Shown here one piece after another: positions 17,822 to 26,978 of a DNA stretch of 64,000 nt; position 1 is the stretch's first letter, and every line of letters begins with the position of its first letter. The translations under genes were made by a program, and so were the position numbers. The notes beneath the pieces are model-generated. The model did no database searches. It was given only the letters and a program-made list of their open reading frames with translations, and was not told the DNA's origin. Source of the stretch: Streptomyces cynarae (GTDB lineage: Bacteria > Actinomycetota > Actinomycetes > Streptomycetales > Streptomycetaceae); assembly GCF_025642135.1 (NCBI RefSeq), contig NZ_CP106793.1:5114001-5178000 (forward strand). The letters are read 5' to 3'.

Positions 17822-18361
17822 TCAGCGCACCCCCGATCCGCCGCCCGAGGGCGTGAACGGGCCGACCAGGCGGGCCAGTCGCTCGCACTCGCGGGGTGGC
17901 CGGCCGCCCAGGTCGCCGGTGCGCCAGGCCGGTACCCAGGGCACGCGGTGGACGCCGATCATCGACTCGATCGCCTTGACGCGCTGGGCGAGCGGGCGCG
18001 GCAGCCGGCCCGGCGCGTCCGCGACCAGCACGACGGCGTCCAGGGCGAGGCCTGGCGGGGCCGCGCCGCGCCGGAAGACGTCGAGGCACTGGAGGACCGA
18101 GCCCAGGCCGGTCGCGTGGGTGCGGGCGACCAGCAGCACCGAAGAGGGTTCGCCGTGCTCGGGACGGGGCCAGCCGCGGCCCGCGTCGAAGCCGCCGAAG
18201 ACGGTGGCGAGCGTCGAGCTGCCGGCGCCGCCGTGGGTGGCCACCCAGGCGAACCGGCGTGGGTTCGCGCTGCCGTAGGACGGCGGCCGTGCGCCGTCGG
18301 CCACCGGCCCGCGGACCCATATCTCCGGCCCGCCGGGCCCCTGCCGCGCGATCGCCTGCAT
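17822..18361 (-). CDS. DUF6668 family protein with ParA-like ATP-binding motif
   Basis: This 179-aa protein is of a type I recall as conserved in Streptomyces under DUF6668. A deviant Walker-like segment WVATHGGAGSSTLATV lies at about residues 40-55, and VLLVARTHATGL and DAVVLVADAPGRLP follow, as in MinD/ParA folds. The ATG at 18361 is preceded by GAGGAGAGGCG. It probably shares a transcript with the Nudix gene. Nothing in the sequence gives a specific function. Confidence 0.72.
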   Translation of the reverse strand: MQAIARQGPGGPEIWVRGPVADGARPPSYGSANPRRFAWVATHGGAGSSTLATVFGGFDAGRGWPRPEHGEPSSVLLVARTHATGLGSVLQCLDVFRRGAAPPGLALDAVVLVADAPGRLPRPLAQRVKAIESMIGVHRVPWVPAWRTGDLGGRPPRECERLARLVGPFTPSGGGSGVR

Positions 18362-18611
18362 CGCCTCTCCTCGGTCGTCCTCGCCCCTCGATCTTCACCT
18401 GCGGTGCGCCGGTTCGGTAACCGGGCCCCGGTTCCTGGGACGAGGCTGTGACGCGGCGGTGACGCGGGGACGAGCACGGAGGCGGGAGACTCGAAGGGGT
18501 GTGCCGTACGTCCCCGCAACCCAGGGCCGGGGACGCAGACGAGGGGAGCCGACGCCGAATGGAGGCGGAGGACATCGGCGCCTTTCCCCGACCGACCCGA
18601 GTGAGGGAACG

Positions 18612-20246
18612 ATGTCTCGACTCAGCCGCGGACAGAAGCGGGGCCGCTCCTTCGCGGGGGCCGCATCCGACGGGGGTGCGGGGTCCGGGGTGACGCCGAT
18701 CGAGGTCCGGGTGCCGGTGGAGGCCCGCGACGGGGCACCGGGCCCGGGGGCGACGGTGGGCGGGGTGCCGGTGGCCGCGGGACCCGGGGAGCCGGTCCAG
18801 CAGGCCGTCCTGGACCACCTCCACGGCCTGGCCCGCGCCATGGGCCACCCGGTTCTCGCCTCGGTGCACGACGAACGGATCGGCTACGTCGTACCGATCC
18901 GGGTGCATGTCGACGGCTCCAGCGAGTTCGCGGGGGAGCCGGTACGGAGGGGAGCGGCGCCCGTGGCCGCGGAGCACCGCGGTACGGCTCGGGTGGCACC
19001 CGTGGAGGCCGGGCCGCGCGACAGGGCCACGCACGACCAGCGCGCGGTGGACACCCGGCAGCCGACCCCGGGCACCACGGCTCCGACGGCCCTCCGGGGG
19101 CGGTGCACGACCCGTACGCCCCGTCGGAGTCCCCGGCGCCCCCGCCGAGCGCGCCACCGGCCGAGATCGAGCCCGACACGCGCGTACTGCGTGCCCTGCG
19201 GGAGCCCGCCGAGCCCGCTCCCGCATCCGCGCTCGCACCGCGCCCGGATGCCGCGCAGTCCGCTCCTTCCCCCACCCAGGGCACGCAGCCCGCCGCAGCC
19301 GCCTCCACGCCCCCCGGCCGTACCGTCGCCCCGTTCGCTGTGCACACCGTGCCCGAGCAGGTCGCCTTCATCACCGCGACGTCCGGCCCGGCCCAGGCCC
19401 TGCCGGGTGCCCCGGACCACGGCGGCACCCCGTCGTCGCCCGCACCGCCGCCCCCGGCACCGTCTCGCCGCCGACGGGAACGTTCGGCCCACCGCCGGTC
19501 ATGCCGTCCGCGCCGTCCGTCACCCCTGCCGCTCGCGAAGTCCCCGAGCCCACCACCCGGCCCGCGCCCGCCCTCTCCTCCGCTCGGCCCCCGAAGTCGC
19601 CGCGCCTCCCACCACGGAAGCGGACCCCGCCCCCGCCCCCGACCGGAAACCCGTCCCCGAGACCGCCCCCGTCCCCGCCGGCCTGGACGACGAGGTCAAG
19701 GAGCCGCCCGTGCGGGAGTTCGACTCCGTGGCGGCAGCAGTGCTCGGGGATGCGCCGGCCGGCGGCGCGGACGGCCCCGTCGCCGAGCCCATGGCCCGGA
19801 TCGGCGCGGCCGTGAAGCAGGGACGTCTCGAGGAGGCGTCCGAACTGGCCGAGCAGGCCGTCGCCGAGTCGGCCGCGACCCTCGGCGACGAGCACCCCGA
19901 CGTCCTGCACCTGCGCGAACTCACCGCCTACATCGCCTACCTGGCGACAGACCCCCTGCGCTCCTTCCACCTGTCGCTGGACCTGGCCCGCATCCGGCAC
20001 CGCCTCGGCGACCCGCGCGGGGCCTACGGCAACGTGCAGAGCGCGGCCGCCGCCTGGCGCGCCGTACGCGAACCGGTCCAGGGGCTGGACCTCGGCCGTG
20101 ACCTCATCGCCGTATGGAGCGAACTCGCGGCCCAGGACGGCCCCGCCGCCGACGACCTGGACCAGCTCGAGAAGGCCCGCAGCCGCATGGGCCGCCTGGC
20201 CGAGCGCGCCCGCAAGGCGACCGGCGAGCGGCCTGCCGTCCAGTAG
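18612..20246 (+). CDS. TPR-like protein with three apparent frameshifts
   Basis: The N-terminus (MSRLSRGQKRG, then a conserved 80-residue part ending near GYVVPIRVHVDG) and the C-terminus are in one frame. The C-terminal part has helical TPR-like repeats (RIGAAVKQGRLEEASELAEQ and HPDVLHLRELTAYIAYL onward). The Pro/Ala-rich middle reads sensibly only if the frame steps by -1 at G5 19096-19100, C5 19451-19455 and C5 19588-19592. Three such steps restore the original frame, so the ORF stays open but about 170 residues would be mistranslated. The pattern suggests one missing base per run. The function is probably a scaffold or interaction protein and is otherwise unknown. Confidence 0.65.
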   Translation: MSRLSRGQKRGRSFAGAASDGGAGSGVTPIEVRVPVEARDGAPGPGATVGGVPVAAGPGEPVQQAVLDHLHGLARAMGHPVLASVHDERIGYVVPIRVHVDGSSEFAGEPVRRGAAPVAAEHRGTARVAPVEAGPRDRATHDQRAVDTRQPTPGTTAPTALRGRCTTRTPRRSPRRPRRARHRPRSSPTRAYCVPCGSPPSPLPHPRSHRARMPRSPLLPPPRARSPPQPPPRPPAVPSPRSLCTPCPSRSPSSPRRPARPRPCRVPRTTAAPRRRPHRRPRHRLAADGNVRPTAGHAVRAVRHPCRSRSPRAHHPARARPLLRSAPEVAAPPTTEADPAPAPDRKPVPETAPVPAGLDDEVKEPPVREFDSVAAAVLGDAPAGGADGPVAEPMARIGAAVKQGRLEEASELAEQAVAESAATLGDEHPDVLHLRELTAYIAYLATDPLRSFHLSLDLARIRHRLGDPRGAYGNVQSAAAAWRAVREPVQGLDLGRDLIAVWSELAAQDGPAADDLDQLEKARSRMGRLAERARKATGERPAVQ

Positions 20247-20258
20247 GCACTACGGCGG

Positions 20259-21245
20259 CTACGGTGTGGCGTCCACCGGGTCCGCGTCCGCGCCCCCGCT
20301 CACCGTCGCGGTGGCGGCGCGCGCACCTGGGATCGCCCCGCCGAGCGTCCGCGCGGCCCGCCGCGCGGTGCGCAACGCGTCCGCCGTCAGCAGCGCCAGC
20401 GCCAGCCAGACCAGCGCGAATCCCGCCCAGCGCTCGGGCGGCATCGCCTCGTGGAAGTAGAGGATGCCCAGGAGGAACTGGAAGACGGGCGCCAGGTACT
20501 GCAGCAGCCCCAGAGTCGACAGGGGGACCCGTATCGCCGCGGCGCCGAAGCAGACGAGCGGCAGGGCGGTGACCACCCCGGTGGCCGCGAGCAGCGCCGC
20601 GTGCCCCGCCCCATGGGACGCGAACGTGGACTCTCCGTGTCCCGAGAGCCACAGCAGATACACCAGCGCCGGCACGAACTGCACGGCGGTCTCCGCGGCC
20701 AGCGACTCGATGCCGCCGAGGCTGACCTTCTTCTTCACCAGCCCGTAGGTGGCGAAGGAGAACGCCAGGCACAGGGAGATCCACGGCGGACGGCCGTAGC
20801 CGATCGTGAGGACGAGCACGGCGGCGAAGCCGACCCCGACCGCCGCCCACTGCACCGGCCGCAGTCGTTCCTTGAGGAGCAGCACGCCCATGGCGATGGT
20901 GACGAGCGGGTTGATGAAGTAGCCGAGCGAGGCCTCCACCACGTGGCCGCTGTTCACGGCCCAGATGTAGACGCCCCAGTTGACGGTGATGACAGCCGCG
21001 GCGACCGTGATCAGCGCGAGCCGGCGCGGCTGCCGGAGCAGTTCGCCCGCCCAGGCCCAGCGGCGCATCACCAGCAGTACGAGGGCGACCAGGACGAGGG
21101 ACCACGCCATCCGGTGGGCGAGGATCTCCATCGCCCCGGCGGGCTTGAGCAGGGGCCAGAACAGCGGGACGAGCCCCCACATCCCGTACGCGGCGAAGCC
21201 GTTCAGCAGACCTGTCCGTCGCTCACCCTTCGACTCCCCGGCCAC
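20259..21245 (-). CDS. rarD: RarD/EamA-family permease
   Basis: The protein (328 aa) belongs to the drug/metabolite transporter superfamily, with about ten hydrophobic segments in two EamA halves. The N-terminal signature GFAAYGMWGLVPLFWPLLK and the sequence SLGYFINPLVTIAMGVLLLKERL are characteristic of RarD. I chose the GTG at 21245, which has GGGAGG upstream, giving the usual RarD length. The transported compound is not known. It converges on the TPR gene with only 12 bp between stops. Confidence 0.9.
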   Translation of the reverse strand: MAGESKGERRTGLLNGFAAYGMWGLVPLFWPLLKPAGAMEILAHRMAWSLVLVALVLLVMRRWAWAGELLRQPRRLALITVAAAVITVNWGVYIWAVNSGHVVEASLGYFINPLVTIAMGVLLLKERLRPVQWAAVGVGFAAVLVLTIGYGRPPWISLCLAFSFATYGLVKKKVSLGGIESLAAETAVQFVPALVYLLWLSGHGESTFASHGAGHAALLAATGVVTALPLVCFGAAAIRVPLSTLGLLQYLAPVFQFLLGILYFHEAMPPERWAGFALVWLALALLTADALRTARRAARTLGGAIPGARAATATVSGGADADPVDATP

Positions 21246-21380
21246 GGGCCCTCCCTCACGCTCGCGGCTGCCCGGTGCAGCCTCCACGAAGGTAGCGCCA
21301 GGACCCCCGCCTGTCATGCCCGTATCGGCATACGGTCATGACAGGCGAGGGTCGGGAAGCTCAAGGGCCCGAAGGGGGAT

Positions 21381-22235
21381 TCAGCCCTTGAGCGCGGCGG
21401 TGATCGCCTCGGCGAGCGGGGTGGTCGGACGGCCGGCCAGGCGGGAGAGGTCGCCGGTGGTGACCTCCAGCTCGCCCTTCTCGATGGAGGCGTCCACACC
21501 GGCGAAGACCGCGGCGAGCGGACCGGGCAGCCCGGCGCCCTTGAGGATCCCCTCGTACGCCTCGGCGGAGACGGCGTTGTACGTGATCTCCTTGCCGGTC
21601 TGCTTGCTCAGCTCGGCGGCGTAGTCGGCGAAGCCCCACGCCTCGTCGCCGCCCAGCTCGTACGCCTTGTTCTCGTGGCCCTCGCCGGTCAGCACGGCGA
21701 CCGCGGCGGCCGCGTAGTCGGCGCGGGAGGCGGAGGAGACGCGGCCCTCGCCGGCGGCCTGGACGACGGCGCCGTGCTCGAGCACGGGGGCGAGGTTCCC
21801 GGTGTAGTTCTCGTGGTACCAGCCGTTGCGCAGCAGCACATACGGCACGCCCGAGGCCAGGATCGCCTGCTCGGTGGCACGGTGGTCGTCGGCCAGGGCG
21901 GCCTTCAGGCTGCTGGGTGCGCTGGTGTAGGCGAAGAGGGCGACTCCGGCGGTCCTGGCGGCGTCGAGGACCACCTGGTGCTGCTGGACGCGGCCCTTGT
22001 CGAACTCGTTGCCGGAGATCAGCAGCACCTTGTCGCCGGCCGAGAACACGCCGTCGAAGGTCTCCGGAGCGTTGTAGTCGGCGACGGCGATCCGCACGCC
22101 GCGCTCCGCGAAGTCGGCGGCCTTCTCCGGGGTGCGGACGACCGCGGTGATCTGCTCGGCCGGAACCTTCTCCAGCAGCTGCTCCACCACGTGACGGCCG
22201 AGGTGTCCGGTGGCTCCGGTGACGACGATGCTCAT
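21381..22235 (-). CDS. NmrA/QorB-like NAD(P)H-binding reductase
   Basis: The protein (284 aa) has an N-terminal NAD(P)-binding motif VTGATGHLGRHV, followed by an atypical SDR body typical of NAD(P)H:quinone oxidoreductase type 2 (QorB). RNGWYHENYT at about residues 137-146 is a family hallmark. The start ATG at 22235 has AAGGAGATCC upstream. It is divergent from an HxlR regulator with a short operator-rich intergenic region. That arrangement suggests redox or quinone/electrophile-responsive control. Confidence 0.9.
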   Translation of the reverse strand: MSIVVTGATGHLGRHVVEQLLEKVPAEQITAVVRTPEKAADFAERGVRIAVADYNAPETFDGVFSAGDKVLLISGNEFDKGRVQQHQVVLDAARTAGVALFAYTSAPSSLKAALADDHRATEQAILASGVPYVLLRNGWYHENYTGNLAPVLEHGAVVQAAGEGRVSSASRADYAAAAVAVLTGEGHENKAYELGGDEAWGFADYAAELSKQTGKEITYNAVSAEAYEGILKGAGLPGPLAAVFAGVDASIEKGELEVTTGDLSRLAGRPTTPLAEAITAALKG

Positions 22236-22283
22236 GACTTGGATCTCCTTGTGGGGTGCTTTCTGACACTCACCTTAGGAGGT

Positions 22284-22324
22284 GCGCTAACTAAGCGAAA
22301 GTACCCACTTTGAAGTAAGGTACT
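22284..22324. promoter_or_regulatory. Divergent operator region between qorB-like and hxlR-like genes
   Basis: Two inverted repeats are visible: CGCT and AGCG arms in GCGCTAACTAAGCG (22284-22297), and AGTACC (22300-22305) facing GGTACT (22319-22324) with 13 bp between. HxlR regulators commonly bind such sites and repress both themselves and the divergent reductase. The site assignment is inference. Confidence 0.5.
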
Positions 22325-22327
22325 GGC

Positions 22328-22750
22328 ATGGCAGTAAGTGATGCAGTAAGTGATGGGGCCGTCGGCAGACGTGACGCCGCCGAGGCGATGTGCCCCTACC
22401 GCCTCGTCCTGGAACACCTCACCAGCCGCTGGGGCGTGCTCGTCCTGATCGAGCTCCTCGACCGCCCCCACCGCTTCAGCGAGTTGCGCCGGGCGATCGG
22501 ACGGACCGCCCGAGTCAGCGAGAAGATGCTCACCCAGACCCTGCAGACCCTGGAACGGGACGGCCTGGTGCACCGGGACGCCAAGCCCGTGATCCCGCCG
22601 CGCGTCGACTACTCCCTCACCGACCTGGGCCGCGAGGCCGCCGAGCAGGTGCGGGCGCTGGCGCTGTGGACCCATGACCGCATGGCGGACGTGGAGAAGG
22701 CCCGCCAGGCATACGACGAGGCCCGGGCGCGGTCCGCCCGGGCCTCGTGA
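22328..22750 (+). CDS. HxlR-family winged-helix regulator
   Basis: The protein (140 aa) has the HxlR arrangement: a lone Cys near the N-terminus of the domain (CPYRLVLEHLTSRWGVLVL), then HRFSELRRAIG, VSEKMLTQTLQTLERDGLV as the recognition helix and VDYSLTDLG in the wing. The Cys before the first helix is the usual redox/electrophile sensor position. The ATG at 22328 lies only 4 bp beyond the AGTACC/GGTACT palindrome, so autoregulation is likely. It is divergent from the QorB-like gene. Confidence 0.9.
   Translation: MAVSDAVSDGAVGRRDAAEAMCPYRLVLEHLTSRWGVLVLIELLDRPHRFSELRRAIGRTARVSEKMLTQTLQTLERDGLVHRDAKPVIPPRVDYSLTDLGREAAEQVRALALWTHDRMADVEKARQAYDEARARSARAS
22716..22748. terminator. Bidirectional stem-loop at the hxlR/korB convergence
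   Basis: A perfect 14-bp stem (ACGAGGCCCGGGCG / CGCCCGGGCCTCGT) with a 5-base loop lies inside the last codons of the hxlR-like gene, overlapping its stop. It faces the end of korB 14 bp further on. Confidence 0.75.
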
Positions 22751-22763
22751 ACGGCGGCACCGC

Positions 22764-23879
22764 TCAGCCGACGACGGTCCAGGTGTCCCCGCCGGCGAGC
22801 AGGGCGGCCAGGTCGCCCTTGCCGTTCTGCTCGATTGCGGCATCGAGCTGGTCGGCCATCGCCGTGTCGTAGACGGGCCGCTCCACGGACCGGAACACGC
22901 CGATCGGGGTGTGGTGCAGGGTGTCCGGGTCGGCGAGGCGGGAGAGCGCGAAGGCCGTGGTGGGGGAGGCGGCGTGCGCGTCGTGGACCAGGATGTCCGC
23001 CTCGTTCTCCGGGGTGACGGTGACGACCTTCAGGTCGCCGGTCTGCCTGTCCCGTACGACACCGCGCGCGCCTCCCCCACTCTCGGCTTCGCTCGAGCGG
23101 GAGGTGCCCCCGGCTCCGAACCGGATCGGCTGCCCGTGCTCCAGCCGGATCAGGGCCTCCTCGGCGCTCTGCTTGTCCTTGAGCGCGTCGAAGGCGCCGT
23201 CGTTGAAGATGTTGCAGTTCTGGTAGATCTCGATCAGCGCCGTGCCCGGGTGGGCGGCGGCCTGGCGCAGCACCTCGGTGAGGTGCTTGCGGTCGGAGTC
23301 GATCGTGCGGGCCACGAAGGACGCCTCCGCGCCGAGGGCCAGCGAGACCGGGTTGAACGGCGCGTCGAGGGAGCCCATCGGGGTCGACTTGGTGATCTTG
23401 CCGACCTCGGAGGTGGGGGAGTACTGGCCCTTGGTCAGGCCGTAGATCCGGTTGTTGAACAGCAGGATCTTCAGGTTCACGTTGCGGCGCAGCGCGTGGA
23501 TGAGGTGGTTGCCGCCGATGGACAGCGCGTCACCGTCACCGGTGACCACCCACACGCTCAGATCGCGCCGCGAGGCCGCGAGACCGGTCGCGATCGCGGG
23601 CGCCCGGCCGTGGATGGAGTGCATGCCGTACGTGTTCATGTAGTACGGGAAGCGGGACGAGCAGCCGATCCCGGAGACGAAGACGATGTTCTCCCGCGCG
23701 AGGCCCAGCTCCGGCATGAAGCCCTGGACGGCGGCGAGGATCGCGTAGTCACCGCAGCCGGGGCACCAGCGCACTTCCTGATCGGACTTGAAGTCCTTCA
23801 TGGACTGCCTGGCCACGGCCTTCGGGACGAGCGAAAGCGCCTCGATCGTGCCCGTGCCTTCCGTGGTCGTCTCAGCCAT
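22764..23879 (-). CDS. korB: 2-oxoacid:ferredoxin oxidoreductase beta subunit (KorB type)
   Basis: The subunit (371 aa) binds TPP and one [4Fe-4S] cluster. WCPGCGDYAIL (about 38-48) gives the first cluster cysteines, and GDGDALSIGGNHL with FNNRIYGLTKGQYSP is the TPP/Mg site. With KorA it oxidises 2-oxoglutarate (or a related 2-oxoacid) to acyl-CoA and reduces ferredoxin. The start overlaps korA by 8 bp. A copy of an interspersed Streptomyces repeat lies in frame at 23072-23111 and adds a Gly/Ser/Glu-rich insert near residue 260 (GTSRSSEAESGGG). Confidence 0.93.
   Translation of the reverse strand: MAETTTEGTGTIEALSLVPKAVARQSMKDFKSDQEVRWCPGCGDYAILAAVQGFMPELGLARENIVFVSGIGCSSRFPYYMNTYGMHSIHGRAPAIATGLAASRRDLSVWVVTGDGDALSIGGNHLIHALRRNVNLKILLFNNRIYGLTKGQYSPTSEVGKITKSTPMGSLDAPFNPVSLALGAEASFVARTIDSDRKHLTEVLRQAAAHPGTALIEIYQNCNIFNDGAFDALKDKQSAEEALIRLEHGQPIRFGAGGTSRSSEAESGGGARGVVRDRQTGDLKVVTVTPENEADILVHDAHAASPTTAFALSRLADPDTLHHTPIGVFRSVERPVYDTAMADQLDAAIEQNGKGDLAALLAGGDTWTVVG
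23072..23111. repeat. Interspersed palindromic repeat, copy 2, inside korB
   Basis: CTCCCCCACTCTCGGCTTCG followed by CTCGAGCGGGAGGTGCCCCC is the reverse complement of the 13961-14008 repeat with a few changes. It is translated in korB as a Gly/Ser/Glu-rich loop, which looks like an insertion relative to the family core. Confidence 0.75.
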
Positions 23880-25800
23880 CGATGGCCTCCTTGAGCGCCG
23901 CGGCGAGCTGCTCCGCCTTGAACGGCATGCCGTTGACCTGGTTGTAGGAGTGGGCGTCGACCAGGTACTTCGCCCGGATCAGGGTGGCGAGCTGGCCGAG
24001 GTTCATCTCGGGGATCACCACCTTGTCGTAACGTCCCAGCACATCGCCCAGATTCCGCGGGAACGGGTTGACGTGCCGCAGATGGGCCTGCGCGATCGAC
24101 TCCCCGGCCGCACGCAGCCGGCGTACGGCCGCGGTGATCGGCCCGTACGTCGAGCCCCAGCCGAGCACCAGGGTGCTCGCGCCGTGCGGGTCGTCCACCT
24201 CTACATCGGGTACCACGATCCCGTCGACCTTCGCCTGGCGGGTGCGGACCATGAAGTCGTGGTTGGCGGGGTCGTAGGAGATGTTGCCCGTGCCGTCCTG
24301 CTTCTCGATGCCGCCGATGCGGTGCTCCAGGCCGGGCGTGCCCGGGACCGCCCACGGGCGGGCGAGGGTCTGCGGGTCGCGCTTGTAGGGCCAGAACACC
24401 TCGGTGCCGTCGTCCAGGGTGTGGTTCGGGCCCTGGGCGAACTGCACGCTGAGGTCCGGCAGCTCGTCCAGTTCGGGGATGCGCCACGGCTCCGAGCCAT
24501 TGGCCAGGTAGCCGTCGGAGAGCAGGAAGACCGGGGTGCGGTAGGTCAGCGCGATCCGGGCCGCCTCCAGGGCCGCGTCGAAGCAGTCGGCCGGGGTGCG
24601 CGGGGCGATCACCGGGACCGGGGCCTCGCCGTTGCGGCCGTACATCGCCTGCAGCAGGTCCGCCTGCTCGGTCTTGGTGGGCAGACCGGTGGACGGGCCG
24701 CCGCGCTGGATGTCGACGATCAGCAACGGCAGCTCCAGCGAGACCGCGAGGCCGATCGTCTCGCTCTTGAGCGCGATGCCCGGCCCGGAGGTGGTGGTCA
24801 CGGCCAGCGACCCGCCGAAGGCGGCACCGAGGGCGGCGCCGATGCCGGCGATCTCGTCCTCGGCCTGGAAGGTGCGCACACCGAAGTTCTTGTGCTTGGA
24901 CAACTCGTGCAGGATGTCCGAGGCCGGAGTGATCGGGTACGAGCCCAGGAACAGCGGCAGGTCGGCCTGGCGGGAGGCGGCGATCAGGCCGTACGCCAGC
25001 GCCAGGTTCCCGGAGATGTTGCGGTAGGTGCCCACCGGGAACGCCTTGACGGCCGGGGCCACCTCGTAGGAGACCGCGAAGTCCTCCGTCGTCTCCCCGA
25101 AGTTCCACCCCGCCCGGAAGGCGGCGATGTTCGCGGCGGCGATGTCCGGCTTCTTCGCGAACTTCGTCCTCAGGAACGTCTCGGTGCCCTCGGTGGGCCG
25201 GTGGTACATCCAGCTCAGCAGGCCGAGCGCGAACATGTTCTTGCTGCGCTCGGCCTCCTTGCGGGTGAGGTCGAAGTCCTTCAGCGCCTCGACGGTGAGG
25301 GTGGTCAGCGGCACCGGGTGGACGTTGTAGCCGTCGAGCGAGCCGTCCTCAAGGGGAGAGGCGGCGTAGCCGACCTTCTGCATCGCGCGCTTGGTGAACT
25401 CGTCGGTGTTGACGATGATCTCCGCGCCGCGCGGCAGGTCGCCCACGTTGGCCTTCAGGGCTGCCGGGTTCATCGCCACCAGCACGTTCGGGGCGTCGCC
25501 CGGGGTGAGGATGTCGTGGTCGGCGAAGTGCAGCTGGAACGACGACACACCCGGCAGCGTCCCGGCAGGGGCGCGGATCTCGGCGGGGAAGTTCGGCAGT
25601 GTGGACAGGTCGTTGCCGAAGGACGCCGTCTCCGAGGTGAAACGGTCGCCGGTGAGCTGCATACCGTCACCGGAGTCCCCCGCGAACCGGATGATCACCC
25701 GGTCCAGTCGGCGTACGTCCTTCGTGCCCGCCGGTTTGCGCTGTTCTCCTACGACGGTTCCGTCCGCCTGTCCCGCTGGACTGCTGACCTGGCTGGTCAC
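23872..25800 (-). CDS. korA: 2-oxoacid:ferredoxin oxidoreductase alpha subunit with fused gamma domain (KorA type)
   Basis: The subunit (642 aa) has an N-terminal gamma domain (about 35-210; IIRFAGDSGDGMQLTGDRF, then VAMNPAALKANVGDLP) fused to the alpha pyrimidine-binding domain (about 240-470; EDEIAGIGAALGAAFGG and TTTSGPGIALK). A C-terminal transketolase-like domain ends the protein. The fused form is the actinobacterial KorA type that supports CoA-dependent 2-oxoglutarate oxidation in place of, or beside, the KGD complex. The GTG at 25800 has GGGAGG upstream. Low-potential ferredoxin reduced here could feed the nearby partial nuo complex (inference). Confidence 0.93.
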   Translation of the reverse strand: MTSQVSSPAGQADGTVVGEQRKPAGTKDVRRLDRVIIRFAGDSGDGMQLTGDRFTSETASFGNDLSTLPNFPAEIRAPAGTLPGVSSFQLHFADHDILTPGDAPNVLVAMNPAALKANVGDLPRGAEIIVNTDEFTKRAMQKVGYAASPLEDGSLDGYNVHPVPLTTLTVEALKDFDLTRKEAERSKNMFALGLLSWMYHRPTEGTETFLRTKFAKKPDIAAANIAAFRAGWNFGETTEDFAVSYEVAPAVKAFPVGTYRNISGNLALAYGLIAASRQADLPLFLGSYPITPASDILHELSKHKNFGVRTFQAEDEIAGIGAALGAAFGGSLAVTTTSGPGIALKSETIGLAVSLELPLLIVDIQRGGPSTGLPTKTEQADLLQAMYGRNGEAPVPVIAPRTPADCFDAALEAARIALTYRTPVFLLSDGYLANGSEPWRIPELDELPDLSVQFAQGPNHTLDDGTEVFWPYKRDPQTLARPWAVPGTPGLEHRIGGIEKQDGTGNISYDPANHDFMVRTRQAKVDGIVVPDVEVDDPHGASTLVLGWGSTYGPITAAVRRLRAAGESIAQAHLRHVNPFPRNLGDVLGRYDKVVIPEMNLGQLATLIRAKYLVDAHSYNQVNGMPFKAEQLAAALKEAIDG

Positions 25801-26081
25801 TGAACTGGACCTCCCTCGAGGCGGCTGTCCGGGAGCGGCCGTCCCACCGGCCCTCCCAGGATCAACCCTACGTCGGTAAGGGTCGCCTTCCCTCGGCCGT
25901 TCGCATGATGGACACCATCGTGAGACGGTCCGGCGCCCCGACTTGTCATCATTTGTTCGCTCGCCCCCCGGGTGCTGCTCGTGAAAAAGGCTCCCTGCTC
26001 GTCCTTGGGCCGGACTGGACGCGGCACCGGAGCCCGGTGGTGTCCGGATCCGGGAACGCCGTCTGACACAGTCTCAGCTGT

Positions 26082-26753
26082 TCAGGAGTTGAGATAGGTG
26101 AGCACGGCCAGAACACGCCGGTGATCCCCGTCACTCGGGGACAGACCGAGCTTCAGGAAGATGTTGCTGACGTGCTTCTCGACGGCTCCGTCGCTCACGA
26201 CGAGCTGCCGGGCGATCGCGGAGTTCGTCCGCCCCTCGGCCATCAGCCCGAGGACCTCCCGCTCCCGGGGCGTGAGCGCCGCCAGCACGTCCTGCTTACG
26301 GCTGCGCCCGAGCAGCTGTGCGACCACCTCGGGGTCCAGCGCGGTGCCCCCCTCGGCGACCCGCACGACGGCGTCCACGAACTCGCGCACCTCGGCGACC
26401 CGGTCCTTGAGCAGATAGCCGACGCCGCGACTGGAACCGGCCAGCAGTTCGGTGGCGTACCGCTCCTCCACGTACTGCGAGAGCACGAGGACACCGAGTC
26501 CGGGATACGCCCTGCGCAGCTGGACCGCGGCCCGGACGCCTTCGTCCGTGTGGGTCGGCGGCATCCGCACGTCGGCGACGACGACATCGGGCAACCCGCC
26601 CTGGTCCGCCAGCTCGGTGATCGTCTTGATCAGCGCCTCCGCGTCCCCGACACCGGCGACGACGTCGTGCCCACGGTCGGTCAGCAGCCGGGTCAGTCCC
26701 TCCCTGAGCAGCACAGAATCCTCGGCGATGACGACCCGCACCCTGTCCTCCAC
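26082..26753 (-). CDS. NarL/FixJ-family response regulator
   Basis: The regulator (223 aa) has a receiver domain at 1-120, with acidic residues AED near the start, phospho-acceptor Asp in VVVADVRMP and Lys in YLLKDRV. A LuxR-type HTH follows (LTPREREVLGLMAEGRTNSAIA, about 160-181, then VEKHVSNIFLKLGL). The GTG start at 26753 follows a G-rich ribosome site. It lies downstream of two sensor kinase genes in the same direction and is their likely partner. Confidence 0.92.
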   Translation of the reverse strand: MEDRVRVVIAEDSVLLREGLTRLLTDRGHDVVAGVGDAEALIKTITELADQGGLPDVVVADVRMPPTHTDEGVRAAVQLRRAYPGLGVLVLSQYVEERYATELLAGSSRGVGYLLKDRVAEVREFVDAVVRVAEGGTALDPEVVAQLLGRSRKQDVLAALTPREREVLGLMAEGRTNSAIARQLVVSDGAVEKHVSNIFLKLGLSPSDGDHRRVLAVLTYLNS

Positions 26754-26978
26754 GATCCCCCGTCCCCCACAACCTGTCTCCGACCCGCACGACAGGCTCC
26801 AGCATTCCAGGATCGGGGCTTGCGCGGGGTGGCTGCCGGGGGAAAGAGGGGCGTGTCAGGAGGTGAGTCAGGCGGATGGGCGGGGGTGGGGGCGGGCGCC
26901 GGGGCTCGGCGGGCTCGGCTCTCGAGCGGTGCTTGGGGGGAGGCAACAGGGCGATGGGTGGTGGCCTGGGGGCGCGGT

